Source: Pseudomonadota bacterium (GTDB lineage Bacteria; Pseudomonadota; Alphaproteobacteria; Caulobacterales; Aquidulcibacteraceae). Taken from it: DNA of 64,000 nucleotides. Below, one piece after another: positions 23,813 to 32,543 of the stretch. Both the position numbers and the translations under genes were made by a program. The notes below the pieces were generated by a model. It ran no database searches and was not told the origin of the DNA. It saw only the letters and a program-made list of their open reading frames with translations. The first letter of the stretch is position 1. Every line of letters begins with the position of its first letter. Location of the stretch: NCBI GenBank assembly GCA_020161405.1, contig JAIUOD010000001.1:248001-312000 (forward strand), read 5' to 3'.

Positions 23813-24571
23813 TTAGAATGCAAGAACATAGTGGACAGCCGCATTTAGCGAACTTGCGTTCGTAGCCCACCCGCTTGTTGCGGTTAAAGGCGCAGCGTAA
23901 CACGCTCCCCAAACCATCACACGTCCTGTTACTGGCATACCGTCATCCATTTTTGTATCCACTTGTCGACTTAATCGACAGGGGATTGAGTCCTGGTCTT
24001 GAGAGGTTGCTGTGCCAAAATCATCGCTATATTTATCTGACATCCACAAAACATGCCTTGATGAAATATTATTCGTTGTCCAAAATAGACCGTTATAATA
24101 ACCCCACATTCTGTAACCACCGTTGATAGGCGTTTCAGGTTGACCTTCTCCAAACATTAAATTTGTCGTCGGTTGTATCGATGCCGAAATTAATCCAGCC
24201 GCAGATAAGTGAGACCAAAATGTGAATTCTTCATCGGTGGCGATAATTGGCGAGTTGGCTAAATCTCCACCAATTTTTCTATCTCCATTCCCGTTGGTTG
24301 CGCATGGGGTTGCCGTGCAATTGGGAAGCCTCGTTGAGGCATTACGCATATCGCCAGGCAAGGCGCGGTAAGTATCTTTAAATGTAATTCCCGCGGCATC
24401 GAAGGATTTTAAGTCTTGGATTGTTTTTTGCACATTGGCGTTTTCGACTAATTTCATGCCGCCGAAAATCCCTCCAATCAAAAGGCCTATGATTATCATC
24501 ACGATTGATAATTCGACTAGAGTAAAGCCACTTTGTTTTATATTAATTACGGGGAGAGGTAATAACTTCAT
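23813..24571 (-). CDS. Pseudopilin/prepilin-like protein
   Basis: 252 residues with a class III signal: short basic leader, then G15-F16 and Glu20 in SGFTLVELSIVMIIIGLLIGG, the prepilin peptidase and methylation motif followed by the hydrophobic assembly helix. The remaining 200 residues form a large variable head with several cysteines. No other pilus or type II secretion gene is in the window, so assembly would rely on the host machinery. Its purpose as cargo of a mobilizable element (adhesion, DNA uptake, mating contact) is unknown. Confidence 0.8.
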   Translation of the reverse strand: MKLLPLPVINIKQSGFTLVELSIVMIIIGLLIGGIFGGMKLVENANVQKTIQDLKSFDAAGITFKDTYRALPGDMRNASTRLPNCTATPCATNGNGDRKIGGDLANSPIIATDEEFTFWSHLSAAGLISASIQPTTNLMFGEGQPETPINGGYRMWGYYNGLFWTTNNISSRHVLWMSDKYSDDFGTATSQDQDSIPCRLSRQVDTKMDDGMPVTGRVMVWGACYAAPLTATSGWATNASSLNAAVHYVLAF

Positions 24572-24697
24572 TTGCTAAACCTATTTCTGGTTTGGGTTAA
24601 GTTCACGTCCAGAGTAATCAATTTACGGCAAAATTGGTATAGTTTTTTTAATTGCTAGGGGCTTTGCCCCACGCGCGCGCAAGGGTCGAGATGAACA

Positions 24698-24767
24698 TCA
24701 AAGACCATTTCCCCAACCTTCCTTCGTAAACTCCGTGCAGGCAGGGTGATACCCCTTTGGTCTTTGA
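24698..24767 (+). promoter_or_regulatory. Structured leader 4, before ardA
   Basis: TCAAAGACCA (24698-24707) pairs perfectly with TGGTCTTTGA (24758-24767). Inside, GGGT-GAT-ACCC (24744-24754) abuts the 3' strand much as the CCCTGAT hairpin does in leader 1, and CTCCGTG resembles the shared CTCCCGTG block. It lies about 85 bases before the antirestriction gene. Confidence 0.6.
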
Positions 24768-24851
24768 AGCCCTTTGCACTTGCTAACCCCAGTCTCGCCG
24801 ACGGGCAAGGTTTGTATTCGCAAACCCCTTACCAAGGAAAGACTAAAAGAA

Positions 24852-25358
24852 ATGACTAACTTATACGCACAACCTTATGATATTTCGGCAACTGGCTTTT
24901 ATTTTGAAAGCGCGGAAGAATACACCGAGAAAGCAAGCAAACTTTATAATCCATACGGCGAACACGTCGAAGAATTTGAAATTCAATTCATTGACGGGGG
25001 CGGCATAGATTGCCAATTATTTGAAGCCTTAAGCATTAGCCAATGCAACCTCGAACACTATTTCAAAGCGGTTGAAGAGTGGGACGAAACCCAAAAAATT
25101 AATGTCATTATTGCCATTGGTGAAGTGGGTTATAAATTCGATATTGCAAAAGATAGCCCAGATGATTTTGACGTTTCACTTTATCAGATTGATTCAATGC
25201 GTGAACTTGCCGAGCAATTTGTAGATGAAGGGCTTTATGGGGAAATCCCAAAATCACTTCAATTCTATATTGATTATGATGCAATGGCGCGTGACCTTGC
25301 CATGGATTATTCAGAAATCACAATAGACGGAACGCGTTATATATACCGATACGATTAA
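24852..25358 (+). CDS. ardA: ArdA-type antirestriction protein
   Basis: An acidic 168-residue DNA mimic that blocks type I restriction enzymes in a recipient cell. The C-terminal part carries the family pattern: AEQFVDEGLYGEIPKSLQFYIDYDAMARDLAMDY, then a TRYIYRYD end. The N-terminus (MTNLYAQPYDISATGFYFESAEEY) is also strongly acidic. Start chosen at the ATG after AAGGAAAG. Such genes are often expressed early after conjugative entry, and this one has a folded leader and its own terminator. Confidence 0.8.
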   Translation: MTNLYAQPYDISATGFYFESAEEYTEKASKLYNPYGEHVEEFEIQFIDGGGIDCQLFEALSISQCNLEHYFKAVEEWDETQKINVIIAIGEVGYKFDIAKDSPDDFDVSLYQIDSMRELAEQFVDEGLYGEIPKSLQFYIDYDAMARDLAMDYSEITIDGTRYIYRYD

Positions 25359-25370
25359 CCCCGCATCACG

Positions 25371-25403
25371 AAAATCAGCCCGTATAGGCTGATTTTCTTT
25401 TTA
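25371..25403 (+). terminator. Terminator after ardA
   Basis: AAAATCAGCC (25371-25380) pairs perfectly with GGCTGATTTT (25387-25396), loop CGTATA, followed by CTTTTT. Confidence 0.88.
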
Positions 25404-25461
25404 GCCAACTCTTGGAATTTCACCCCGCCGTTTGCGAACCCGCCCACCACGGCATCCCCGA

Positions 25462-25485
25462 TTTAATAACCTATAAGTTATTAAA
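25462..25485 (+). promoter_or_regulatory. Inverted-repeat operator upstream of abiE
   Basis: TTTAATAAC (25462-25470) and GTTATTAAA (25477-25485) form perfect 9-bp arms with a 6-base spacer, about 105 bases before the AbiEi gene. AbiEi antitoxins are known to repress their own operon by binding inverted repeats, so this is the probable autoregulatory site. Confidence 0.6.
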
Positions 25486-25589
25486 TATAGCCATTTTAAT
25501 AATGAAGATATTATATTTGCATGAATTTTTAATGATAATTCTTGCATTTTTAACCTTTATCCTTTAAATTGGGAAGTGAGGAAAATGAC

Positions 25590-26183
25590 ATGAGCGCACT
25601 AGAAGACCTAAAACAGCATTTGAAGCAGGGCGAAGTATATAGACGCGCTGACCTTGAAGCATGGTCGAGCGCGGTTGACCGCCATCTTAAACAATTAGTT
25701 GAAGATGGTTCATTGGTTAAACTTTCAGGTGGCCTTTATCTTTGCCCAAAGAAAACATCATTTGGCGTTGCACCCGCCGATGATGAAACGCTCGTTCGTG
25801 CGTTTCTAAAAGATCATCGCTTTATGCTTACATCACCAAATCTATATAATTCTTTGGGACTAGGGACTACGCAGCTTTATAATGAAACCGTGGTTTATAA
25901 TCATAAACGCCATGGAGTATTTAAATTGGGCGGACGTAAGTTTCGCTTTGCGATGAAACCTTATTTCCCGTCAAAACCAACAGAAGAATTTTTATTGGTT
26001 GATGCCGTGAATAACCTTGCCCAATTAGCGGAAGATAGCGAATTGGTATTAAAACAAGTGAGCAAGAAGGCGGCGCAAATGAACCAAGAAAAGGTAGTAA
26101 ATGCCGTGCTGGAATATGGCGGCGTAAAAGCAAAGAAACTCTTTGCCAAATTATTGCCAGACGCTAAACTAAATTATGCCTGA
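25590..26183 (+). CDS. AbiEi-like antitoxin
   Basis: Antitoxin of a type IV toxin-antitoxin pair that acts on the toxin's target or expression rather than by direct binding. 197 residues. The N-terminal winged helix (LKQGEVYRRADLEAW...HLKQLVEDGSLVKLSGGLYLCP) is the DNA-binding domain, followed by an AbiEi/DUF6088-type domain with TSPNLYNSLGLGTTQLYNETVVYN. Starts at ATG 25590 after GAGG; an upstream TTG is less likely. It overlaps the toxin gene by 8 bases. An inverted repeat upstream fits autoregulation. Confidence 0.85.
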   Translation: MSALEDLKQHLKQGEVYRRADLEAWSSAVDRHLKQLVEDGSLVKLSGGLYLCPKKTSFGVAPADDETLVRAFLKDHRFMLTSPNLYNSLGLGTTQLYNETVVYNHKRHGVFKLGGRKFRFAMKPYFPSKPTEEFLLVDAVNNLAQLAEDSELVLKQVSKKAAQMNQEKVVNAVLEYGGVKAKKLFAKLLPDAKLNYA

Positions 26184-27123
26184 TAATGGATTCTTACATA
26201 ACCATTCTGAATTTAGCGACCTAATCCGCATTGTTTCTGAACAAATGGGGATAGACCCCGCATTGGTTGAAAAAGACTATTGGATTATGCATTGCCTGCA
26301 TGGGCTACAAACAATGGGCTTAAAGTTTGAACTTAAAGGCGGCACTTCATTGTCAAAAGGCTTAGGCCTAATACATCGCTTCTCCGAAGACATTGATATT
26401 CGCATTGAACCGCCACTAGAACTTGAAGTTAAGACAGGGCGCAACCACGATAAAGAATCCCATATTCAAAGCCGCAAGAATTTTTATGATTGGCTTGCAG
26501 ATGAGATAAAAATAGACGGGATTGAAAGTGTCGTTCGTGATATAGAATTTGATGATGAAAAATATCGCAGCGGCGGTATTCGCCTAAATTACAAATCAAC
26601 TACCAATCAAATAGCTGGTCTTAAAGACGGAATATTGCTGGAATTGGGTTTTGATGACATTACCCCCAATTTCCCAAGAACCATAAGTTCATGGGCGTAT
26701 AATTTTGCAAAAGACAAGGTCGATATAATCAACAATAGGGCAAAAGATGTTGCCTGTTATCATGCGGGATATACGCTTGTAGAAAAGCTACAAGCAATTT
26801 CAACCAAATTCCGCAAGCAGCAAGAAGACGGCACAATGCCGAAAAACTTCATGCGTCATTATTATGATGTTTATTGTCTATTGCAGGACAAAGATGTTTT
26901 GGCTTTTATCGGGACAGATGAATATAAAGCCCATAAAGCACGTCGTTTTCCAAAAGCGGACAATCAAAACATCGCAGAAAATGAGGCTTTCATTTTAAGC
27001 AATGAAGACACATTGAAACTTTATGAAGCGGCATATAATTCAACAAGTGCCCTTTATTATAAGGAACAGCCAAGTTTAAAAGAGATGTTGAACAAAATAA
27101 AATTACTATCAGAAACATTATAA
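26176..27123 (+). CDS. AbiEii-like nucleotidyltransferase toxin
   Basis: 315-residue toxin of the AbiEii/AbiGii family. It has the nucleotidyltransferase signature FELKGGTSLSKG (about residues 51-62) followed by FSEDIDIRI, giving the paired aspartates, and later YTLVEKLQAISTKF and RHYYDVYCLL helices. Members modify tRNA or other targets to stop growth and abort phage infection. Overlap with the antitoxin gene implies coupled translation. It converges on the ABC-operon genes with a 44-base gap. Confidence 0.88.
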   Translation: MPDNGFLHNHSEFSDLIRIVSEQMGIDPALVEKDYWIMHCLHGLQTMGLKFELKGGTSLSKGLGLIHRFSEDIDIRIEPPLELEVKTGRNHDKESHIQSRKNFYDWLADEIKIDGIESVVRDIEFDDEKYRSGGIRLNYKSTTNQIAGLKDGILLELGFDDITPNFPRTISSWAYNFAKDKVDIINNRAKDVACYHAGYTLVEKLQAISTKFRKQQEDGTMPKNFMRHYYDVYCLLQDKDVLAFIGTDEYKAHKARRFPKADNQNIAENEAFILSNEDTLKLYEAAYNSTSALYYKEQPSLKEMLNKIKLLSETL

Positions 27124-27167
27124 ATGAAATGGAGAATTGAGAGGGAGCTAAAGAATGCATAGCTAAA

Positions 27168-28562
27168 TCAATTGCGTAAGTTAACTACATTATCAATTTT
27201 CTCTTCCTCAAAATGAAAAATCTCAGCATCATTTCGAAAATACTTTATTGCATCTTCATTTGTAAAATCTTTAAACATAGGTAAATCTTTAAGGCCATCA
27301 ATCAAAAGCTCTTCTAGCTTACTCATACCGCTATATTTTTTGCTTTCCTTCGCTTGAAGGTTTAGGATTCCAAGATTGATAAATTTACGAAGCGTATCTT
27401 CTCCTTTTTTGACCGCAAAACACAAAGGAAATAGCAATTGCCGTGGTTTCAGCAGTGATACAATCTTGCCTAACTTGAACGCAGACGTTCTTTCGACAAT
27501 TACCCGTTCTGCAAAAAAAATGTCGCTGGAATATATCTTCTCTCTTTTTTCTTTGTTGTCTTCATCATAAATAAGCCCATTTATGCATTTATCAGGGTGA
27601 TAAATAAATCCTTCAGGTGTTTTGATATTGTGTGATTCTTGGTTCGATTCCCCATTTTGGGATTTCTTTGAGTATTTAGCTAAAAGAAAATAATTTAGTT
27701 CACCTTTAACGCCCTTTAAAAGCAAATCCTTCCCCTCAATGTATTCCTTTAGTTTATCAAACGTTCCTTCCGAACAACAATGAGTAGCATCATTTAATTT
27801 GTTTTCGCTTATGTAATCACGAAATGCTTTGCTATCCTTTTGGGTGTAAGCTGATATGTCAGCGTAAAATATTGGTGAGCAGAAATCAAAATCTCTTTTT
27901 CTATCTCTTAATTCATACATTGGGGTAGCAACTATGGAATCAAAATTTGACTTTCCGTCAAACCTTTCCAATTTTTTTGGTAAATCTTCCCAATTATTGC
28001 ATATATTCCCGTTTTGCAGTTCATAATCTTTACTTCTGCCAAACACCTCAGCCAATACTTCCATCGCAGGCCCAACCGCACTACTGTCACTTGAACCACG
28101 GCTTTTTATAGTTGGTTCAAAATCTACAAAAACATAATTAGGAATTGCTACTCGTGGCTCGTGTTTAAATAAGTGTTCAAATCTCTTAAAGTGTTCATCT
28201 ATTGATTCAGTTTTGTTATTTAACGCCGATAATTTTTCTCGAAGTTCTGAACTATTTTTTTCCAATTCACTAGTTTTTGCAATTTGCTTCTGAGAATCCA
28301 TCCAAAAGCTCCACGTTACCCAGATAACAAGGGCAATTATCCCAATCGCAAAAAATATCGTAATCGCTAAAGAATCCATATTCTTGAAATATGCCTTTAT
28401 GGCTTCAGGAAATAGAAACTTAAATAGATAAAGTAATACACAGGATGTTAAAACAAAAAGTGACCAACCCGTCGCTGGATGCTTCTTGAAAAGGAACTGA
28501 AAAAAAGTCTTTACTTCATACGGCAATTTGGCTGCTGCGTTATCATCATTCATTTTTGCCAC
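27168..28562 (-). CDS. Two-helix membrane protein with a solute-binding-like cytoplasmic domain
   Basis: 464 residues, not a recognised family as a whole. Two membrane helices (about 33-52 and 66-86) are each flanked by positive residues on the N-terminal and C-terminal sides, so the large remainder should be cytoplasmic. A coiled coil (about 95-125) follows. Residues 135-400 resemble a type 3 solute-binding protein: FDSIVATPMYELRDRKRDFDFCSPIFY matches the family's ...TxERxxxxxFSxPY strand, and LLFPLCFAVKKGEDTLRKFIN matches its final lobe. Last gene of an operon with ABC transporter parts, 8 bases after the ATPase. A binding-protein-like domain inside the cell would be unusual. Confidence 0.6.
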   Translation of the reverse strand: MAKMNDDNAAAKLPYEVKTFFQFLFKKHPATGWSLFVLTSCVLLYLFKFLFPEAIKAYFKNMDSLAITIFFAIGIIALVIWVTWSFWMDSQKQIAKTSELEKNSSELREKLSALNNKTESIDEHFKRFEHLFKHEPRVAIPNYVFVDFEPTIKSRGSSDSSAVGPAMEVLAEVFGRSKDYELQNGNICNNWEDLPKKLERFDGKSNFDSIVATPMYELRDRKRDFDFCSPIFYADISAYTQKDSKAFRDYISENKLNDATHCCSEGTFDKLKEYIEGKDLLLKGVKGELNYFLLAKYSKKSQNGESNQESHNIKTPEGFIYHPDKCINGLIYDEDNKEKREKIYSSDIFFAERVIVERTSAFKLGKIVSLLKPRQLLFPLCFAVKKGEDTLRKFINLGILNLQAKESKKYSGMSKLEELLIDGLKDLPMFKDFTNEDAIKYFRNDAEIFHFEEEKIDNVVNLRN

Positions 28563-28570
28563 CCACGATT

Positions 28571-29215
28571 TTAAATAAATTCTGTCAACTTTACTTCTAT
28601 GTCAATAGACTTTGCTACCATTTCAGGAGTGTGTGTAACTAAAACCACTGATTTATTTGCTGAACACAGTTCTGTAACAATATTAATTACTTCTACTGAA
28701 GCTTCCTTATCCAACGCAGATGTTATTTCATCAAAAAAATAAAAATCCGCATCAGTAGAAAGAGCTCTAATAATTGCCAGTCTCTGTCTTTGTCCCAACG
28801 AAACTTCATTTGGAAATCTGTTTATACAATCATCAACTTTTAAACGACTTGCATATGCCATTACCGTGTCGACAGGAAGCTTGGCGGTTTTGAGAATGCC
28901 ATCTAAATTTGTCATGTGAGGCCACATAAAAAGCTGTTGAAAAACCATCGTAACTCTTTGACGATAGGCTTTATTAACTTCCCAACTTTTCGGGTTTGAA
29001 ATCGGAATATGTTGAAAGTATACGTCACCAAGCGCGATACTTCCACTGTCAACCGGTTCCAATAGAGAAAACAACCGCATGAGCGTAGATTTTCCGCTTC
29101 CACTTGGCCCCAATAATAAATGAAATTCTCCAGGGGAAATCTTTAAAGAAAAATCTTTCAGGATTTCTCTAGAACCATATTTTTTTGAAATCGATTTGCA
29201 GCTTAAAGTCATCAT
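28571..29215 (-). CDS. ABC transporter ATPase, polar amino-acid type
   Basis: 214 residues. Walker A GPSGSGKST (about 36-44), Q-loop VFQQLFMWPHM, a signature VSLGQRQR that departs from the usual LSGGQQQR, Walker B DADFYFFDEIT, and the switch His in VTHTPEM. Closest in type to GlnQ/HisP-like ATPases, though shorter than usual (about 240). It overlaps the permease gene by four bases. It would energise the permease encoded just upstream. Confidence 0.85.
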   Translation of the reverse strand: MMTLSCKSISKKYGSREILKDFSLKISPGEFHLLLGPSGSGKSTLMRLFSLLEPVDSGSIALGDVYFQHIPISNPKSWEVNKAYRQRVTMVFQQLFMWPHMTNLDGILKTAKLPVDTVMAYASRLKVDDCINRFPNEVSLGQRQRLAIIRALSTDADFYFFDEITSALDKEASVEVINIVTELCSANKSVVLVTHTPEMVAKSIDIEVKLTEFI

Positions 29216-29868
29216 CTCTCCGAAAAATCACGGCCATATTTTTTATTGAGTTTAGACGATAAAGCTAACAAAGGCGCAGAAAGAACAAAATAAAACAATG
29301 CGAGAATTGTATAAATTTCGACCGGTCTATACTCTAAAGAGTTAATCCTTTGAGCTGATCGAAATAACTCATCTAGAGAAATCATACTGGCAAAAAGAGA
29401 CATGTGGAGTATCAATACTTGCGTTGAAATAATTCGACCAGCAGAAGCCCTAATTATAAGTGGCAAGTCAATTAGTTTAAACGCAGCTGTCCTCTCCCAC
29501 CCGCAAATAAAAGCGACCTCAAAATATTCCATCGACAATCGAGACGCTGAGAACGACACTATATCGGCGACGTAAATTGTATTGAGTAGAGCCAAGACAA
29601 ATATAGTAGTAATGAACGGGTCAATAACTAAACCAAGTATTGCCTGAGCGGGGTAGTGAAACCAAAATAATATCACTAATGCGGGTATTGACGAAAAAAT
29701 AAAGGAAATCGAGTTAATTGATCTTCGAAGATTCTCGCTTCGAGAAAAGGCCATGCCAAAAGCAAATCCAAACAATATTCCAATTACCCAAGATAGTATT
29801 GATACCATTAGTGTAACCATGGCACCATGAAATAAAGATGGCCAATATTTAGAAAGGATTTCTATCAT
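29212..29868 (-). CDS. ABC transporter permease, polar amino-acid type
   Basis: 218 residues with about five membrane helices. The early segment WPSLFHGAMVTLMVSILSWVIGILFGFAFG is typical of the HisMQ/GlnP permeases. The loop with FEVAFICGWERTAAFKLIDLPLIIRASAGRI is the EAA coupling loop that contacts the ATPase. It overlaps genes on both sides by four bases, so the transporter is translated as a coupled unit. Confidence 0.85.
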   Translation of the reverse strand: MIEILSKYWPSLFHGAMVTLMVSILSWVIGILFGFAFGMAFSRSENLRRSINSISFIFSSIPALVILFWFHYPAQAILGLVIDPFITTIFVLALLNTIYVADIVSFSASRLSMEYFEVAFICGWERTAAFKLIDLPLIIRASAGRIISTQVLILHMSLFASMISLDELFRSAQRINSLEYRPVEIYTILALFYFVLSAPLLALSSKLNKKYGRDFSER

Positions 29869-30713
29869 TTTACACGAGGGACGCGAATGAAGGAATTTGG
29901 AAATTCTTCATACTTATCTAAAACTCGGTCTACATCTCCATTGCCAATTAGTTCTTGCACAGCGATATCCAACATTGATTTTAATTTTGGTGAATTTTTG
30001 GATACTAAGTATGCAGTGGGGAATGCGCGAACAGCTCCGACACCTTTCACCTCTTTGATTTTACCCGGGTTCTTAGCAATAAAGGCGAGGGCAACCGCTG
30101 GCTCTATGAATGTAACATCACCTTTGCCGCCGGAAACTTCCAATAGCAGCTGAGAAACGTCGCTTGCTTGTGGTAACGATACTTGTTTTGCGTCCTTATA
30201 ATCTGAAGACGCAATAATAGAAGACATTTCGCCATCCATAACTGAAATCTTAACGTTTGCGTCATTTATTTTGGAAAGATTGTTGTCAAATCTATTATCA
30301 TTCGCCCGAACGTATGCCTTAACCGGCGAATAAAAAATTGGCGTTATAAAATCGGCTTTCTTGCCACGAGAAGCGGTAGGCCAAATCCCCGTCGCTATTA
30401 AATCGACACGACCACTATCAACAGCTTCGGCCACGGAACCAAATGGAATTTCTTCTGCAAATTCAATTTTCAAACTCAGATTTTCGGCCGCTTTTACAAG
30501 TATATCATGCGATATGCCTGAAAATTGATGAGTATTCGGATCAGTAATAAAACTAGGCGGATAAGTCACGTAGCCAACTTTTAAAGTCCCTGTGCCAATT
30601 GTCCTATCATATGCCGCATCTGACGTTGAACTTGATGGTTTGTTGCAACTCGTGACGAATATAGAGCATGCAAACAAAGCAAGAATAGCACTTAAGTATT
30701 TTTGAAATCTCAT
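29865..30713 (-). CDS. Type 3 solute-binding lipoprotein of the ABC operon
   Basis: 282 residues. The signal peptide ends in a lipobox VTSC (Cys23), so it is a lipoprotein facing the periplasm. The body follows the SBP_bac_3 pattern: TLKVGYVTYPPSFI, FSGISHDILVKAAENL, VDLIATGIWPTASRGKKADFITPIFY, then the second lobe VKISVMDGEMSSIIAS. First gene of the operon. The ligand is not evident from sequence; polar amino acids are usual for this branch. Confidence 0.85.
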   Translation of the reverse strand: MRFQKYLSAILALFACSIFVTSCNKPSSSTSDAAYDRTIGTGTLKVGYVTYPPSFITDPNTHQFSGISHDILVKAAENLSLKIEFAEEIPFGSVAEAVDSGRVDLIATGIWPTASRGKKADFITPIFYSPVKAYVRANDNRFDNNLSKINDANVKISVMDGEMSSIIASSDYKDAKQVSLPQASDVSQLLLEVSGGKGDVTFIEPAVALAFIAKNPGKIKEVKGVGAVRAFPTAYLVSKNSPKLKSMLDIAVQELIGNGDVDRVLDKYEEFPNSFIRVPRVK

Positions 30714-30879
30714 CTTATCCCCGTATGTAAAACTAATAGCGTGTTTAACTACTATTTACGCAATCTTATCGCTCGTCAAGATTTGAACACTATCTTAACG
30801 TTGAATTACTGCACTTATTGGGTTTGGATAGAAAATGAGAAGATTAAATTATTATTTTTATGAAAATATTTGGCCAGCC

Positions 30880-32169
30880 TTACCCCAATTCCAAGCCATT
30901 ATCCCGTTTGCGCTGAATATCCCGATTGTTAGGGTTTTGTCTTTGTGTTTGCTTGTCCTTTTCAAGATGACGGTAATGAGCAGAGTGGCGATAAAGGTCT
31001 AAAATCATCTTGGTGTTGCGCATTCTTACTTCCATGATTTTTGCTTGTAGGGTTTGGCGTTCTTTGAGTTGTGCATCCACCAGATCGTGACGTTGTTTAC
31101 GGTCACGATTTAATGAGAAGAAAGCTTCCATTTCATTTTGCTTTCTGATTTTGGAATACTCACCCGTCAATTTATCCCAAACACCCATGAACCCTTTGCG
31201 AATGCGGTTGGCGCGTTCTTTGGTCTCAATTTCATGGCGTTGTCTTTGACCAGCAACCAATTTTTGCCGTTCGGTTTGGTGCAGGGTTTTCATTTTCTCA
31301 CGCTGCTCATTCAATGGGCGCATTTGGTTTGCAGCCATACGTTTAGATTCTTTGATAATGGGGCTAATTTTTTCAGTGACTTCTTTGGATAGAAACGCTT
31401 TGGTTTCAGTAACGGACTTCAAATTATCAGGATTGCCAAGTTTGGCGACAATTTCTTTTGATTTAATATCCAAAAGCCTTGAAACTGCGAAGACTTCACC
31501 TTCAACAGTTATCGCAACATGACCACGTCTATCGCCTTTGGCAAGGAATAGACCTTTCTCTTCCATTGCGCGTTCAAAGGATTTTAAGCCATCAGAACGT
31601 GACCAGCAGCTTTGCGCGGCTTCTTTAATATCCTTTGGATTGATACCAGTGCGTTTGGCTTGTTGCCATTCGGCAAGGTTAAAAGTTCGCGGGTCGCGTA
31701 GACCTTTATCCAAAAAACCTTTTGGAATGCCCCAGCCATTTTCAAGAAATAATTGTTTTGAAATTTCCTGTAGCTTCGTTTTGAAGTAGGGGAGTTTAAT
31801 GGCAATCATTTTTTCGGCATCAATCCGAGACCATACGGCATGGCAATGGCGGCGGCCTTCCTTTTCGTGGAATACAATGGCGCGTGGTTGTCCCTTAAGC
31901 CCAAGCCGTTCTTCAATGTCGGCAAGTGCCTTTTCAAATACCTCGATTTGCACACTTTCATTTTGCGGTGGACTTAATGAAACAGAGAATAGATACTTAT
32001 TGCACTTCGTTCCCCGCGCCGTGGCATAGGCTTCATTCATTGCGCCCATAAGGTTTTGAGATAAGAACCCACTAACCTCATGCACCTCGACGTGTTCGTT
32101 CTCTTCGGTCTTTAGCAAATGAAGACCTAATTGTTTGCCACCACTTCGTTGGGAGGCTTTGATAATCAT
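30880..32169 (-). CDS. mobA: MobA/VirD2-type relaxase
   Basis: Nicks the origin of transfer and pilots the strand into the recipient. 429 residues. The relaxase domain has the His triad motif HEKEGRRHCHAVWSRID (His101, His108, His110), and the N-terminal region holds a candidate nucleophile tyrosine (Tyr48 or Tyr59). The C-terminal half is a long basic coiled coil (about 255-420). It overlaps mobC by four bases. In the integrated state mobC-mobA lie at the right end of the island; in the circle they would follow the recombinase directly. Confidence 0.87.
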   Translation of the reverse strand: MIIKASQRSGGKQLGLHLLKTEENEHVEVHEVSGFLSQNLMGAMNEAYATARGTKCNKYLFSVSLSPPQNESVQIEVFEKALADIEERLGLKGQPRAIVFHEKEGRRHCHAVWSRIDAEKMIAIKLPYFKTKLQEISKQLFLENGWGIPKGFLDKGLRDPRTFNLAEWQQAKRTGINPKDIKEAAQSCWSRSDGLKSFERAMEEKGLFLAKGDRRGHVAITVEGEVFAVSRLLDIKSKEIVAKLGNPDNLKSVTETKAFLSKEVTEKISPIIKESKRMAANQMRPLNEQREKMKTLHQTERQKLVAGQRQRHEIETKERANRIRKGFMGVWDKLTGEYSKIRKQNEMEAFFSLNRDRKQRHDLVDAQLKERQTLQAKIMEVRMRNTKMILDLYRHSAHYRHLEKDKQTQRQNPNNRDIQRKRDNGLELG

Positions 32170-32543
32170 CCGAAATCTTCCAGATTTAGGGCAGAAAGCA
32201 AAACACGTCTCATATTGGCAACATCCCGAACGGCATCATTTAATGCACGTTCGGTGTCTATATTGACTGGCAAGCTTCCCGTATTGGCAGCCTTTGCCAA
32301 TTGGTTGATATTATTCGCTATGTGGGATTTGCCAAGCAAGGCCAAAACTTGCGCCAGAGCCGCATGATCCTTTACAGGTTTTTTGCTTCGGCGTTTTGGT
32401 GCAGGGCGAGAGGCATCAAATAACCTTGAACGAATATATGCCCCGAGCGACATATCGCCAGCTTCTTGCTCCAATCCTGCACGTTCTTCAAAGGTAAGGC
32501 GAAGTGAAAAGGGTGGGGGATTTGAAATGCCTTGGTTAGTCAT
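32166..32543 (-). CDS. mobC: MobC-like relaxosome protein
   Basis: 125 residues. The N-terminal ribbon-helix-helix-like part (FSLRLTFEERAGLEQEAGDMSLGAYIRSRLF) binds oriT in this family. The C-terminal part with LALLGKSHIANNINQLAKAANTG is the MobC signature (GxxxNNIxQLAxxxN). The ATG at 32543 has AAGGAGG upstream, which decides against the longer frame. It overlaps the 72-codon recombinase-tail frame by 8 bases upstream and mobA by 4 downstream. Confidence 0.87.
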   Translation of the reverse strand: MTNQGISNPPPFSLRLTFEERAGLEQEAGDMSLGAYIRSRLFDASRPAPKRRSKKPVKDHAALAQVLALLGKSHIANNINQLAKAANTGSLPVNIDTERALNDAVRDVANMRRVLLSALNLEDFG

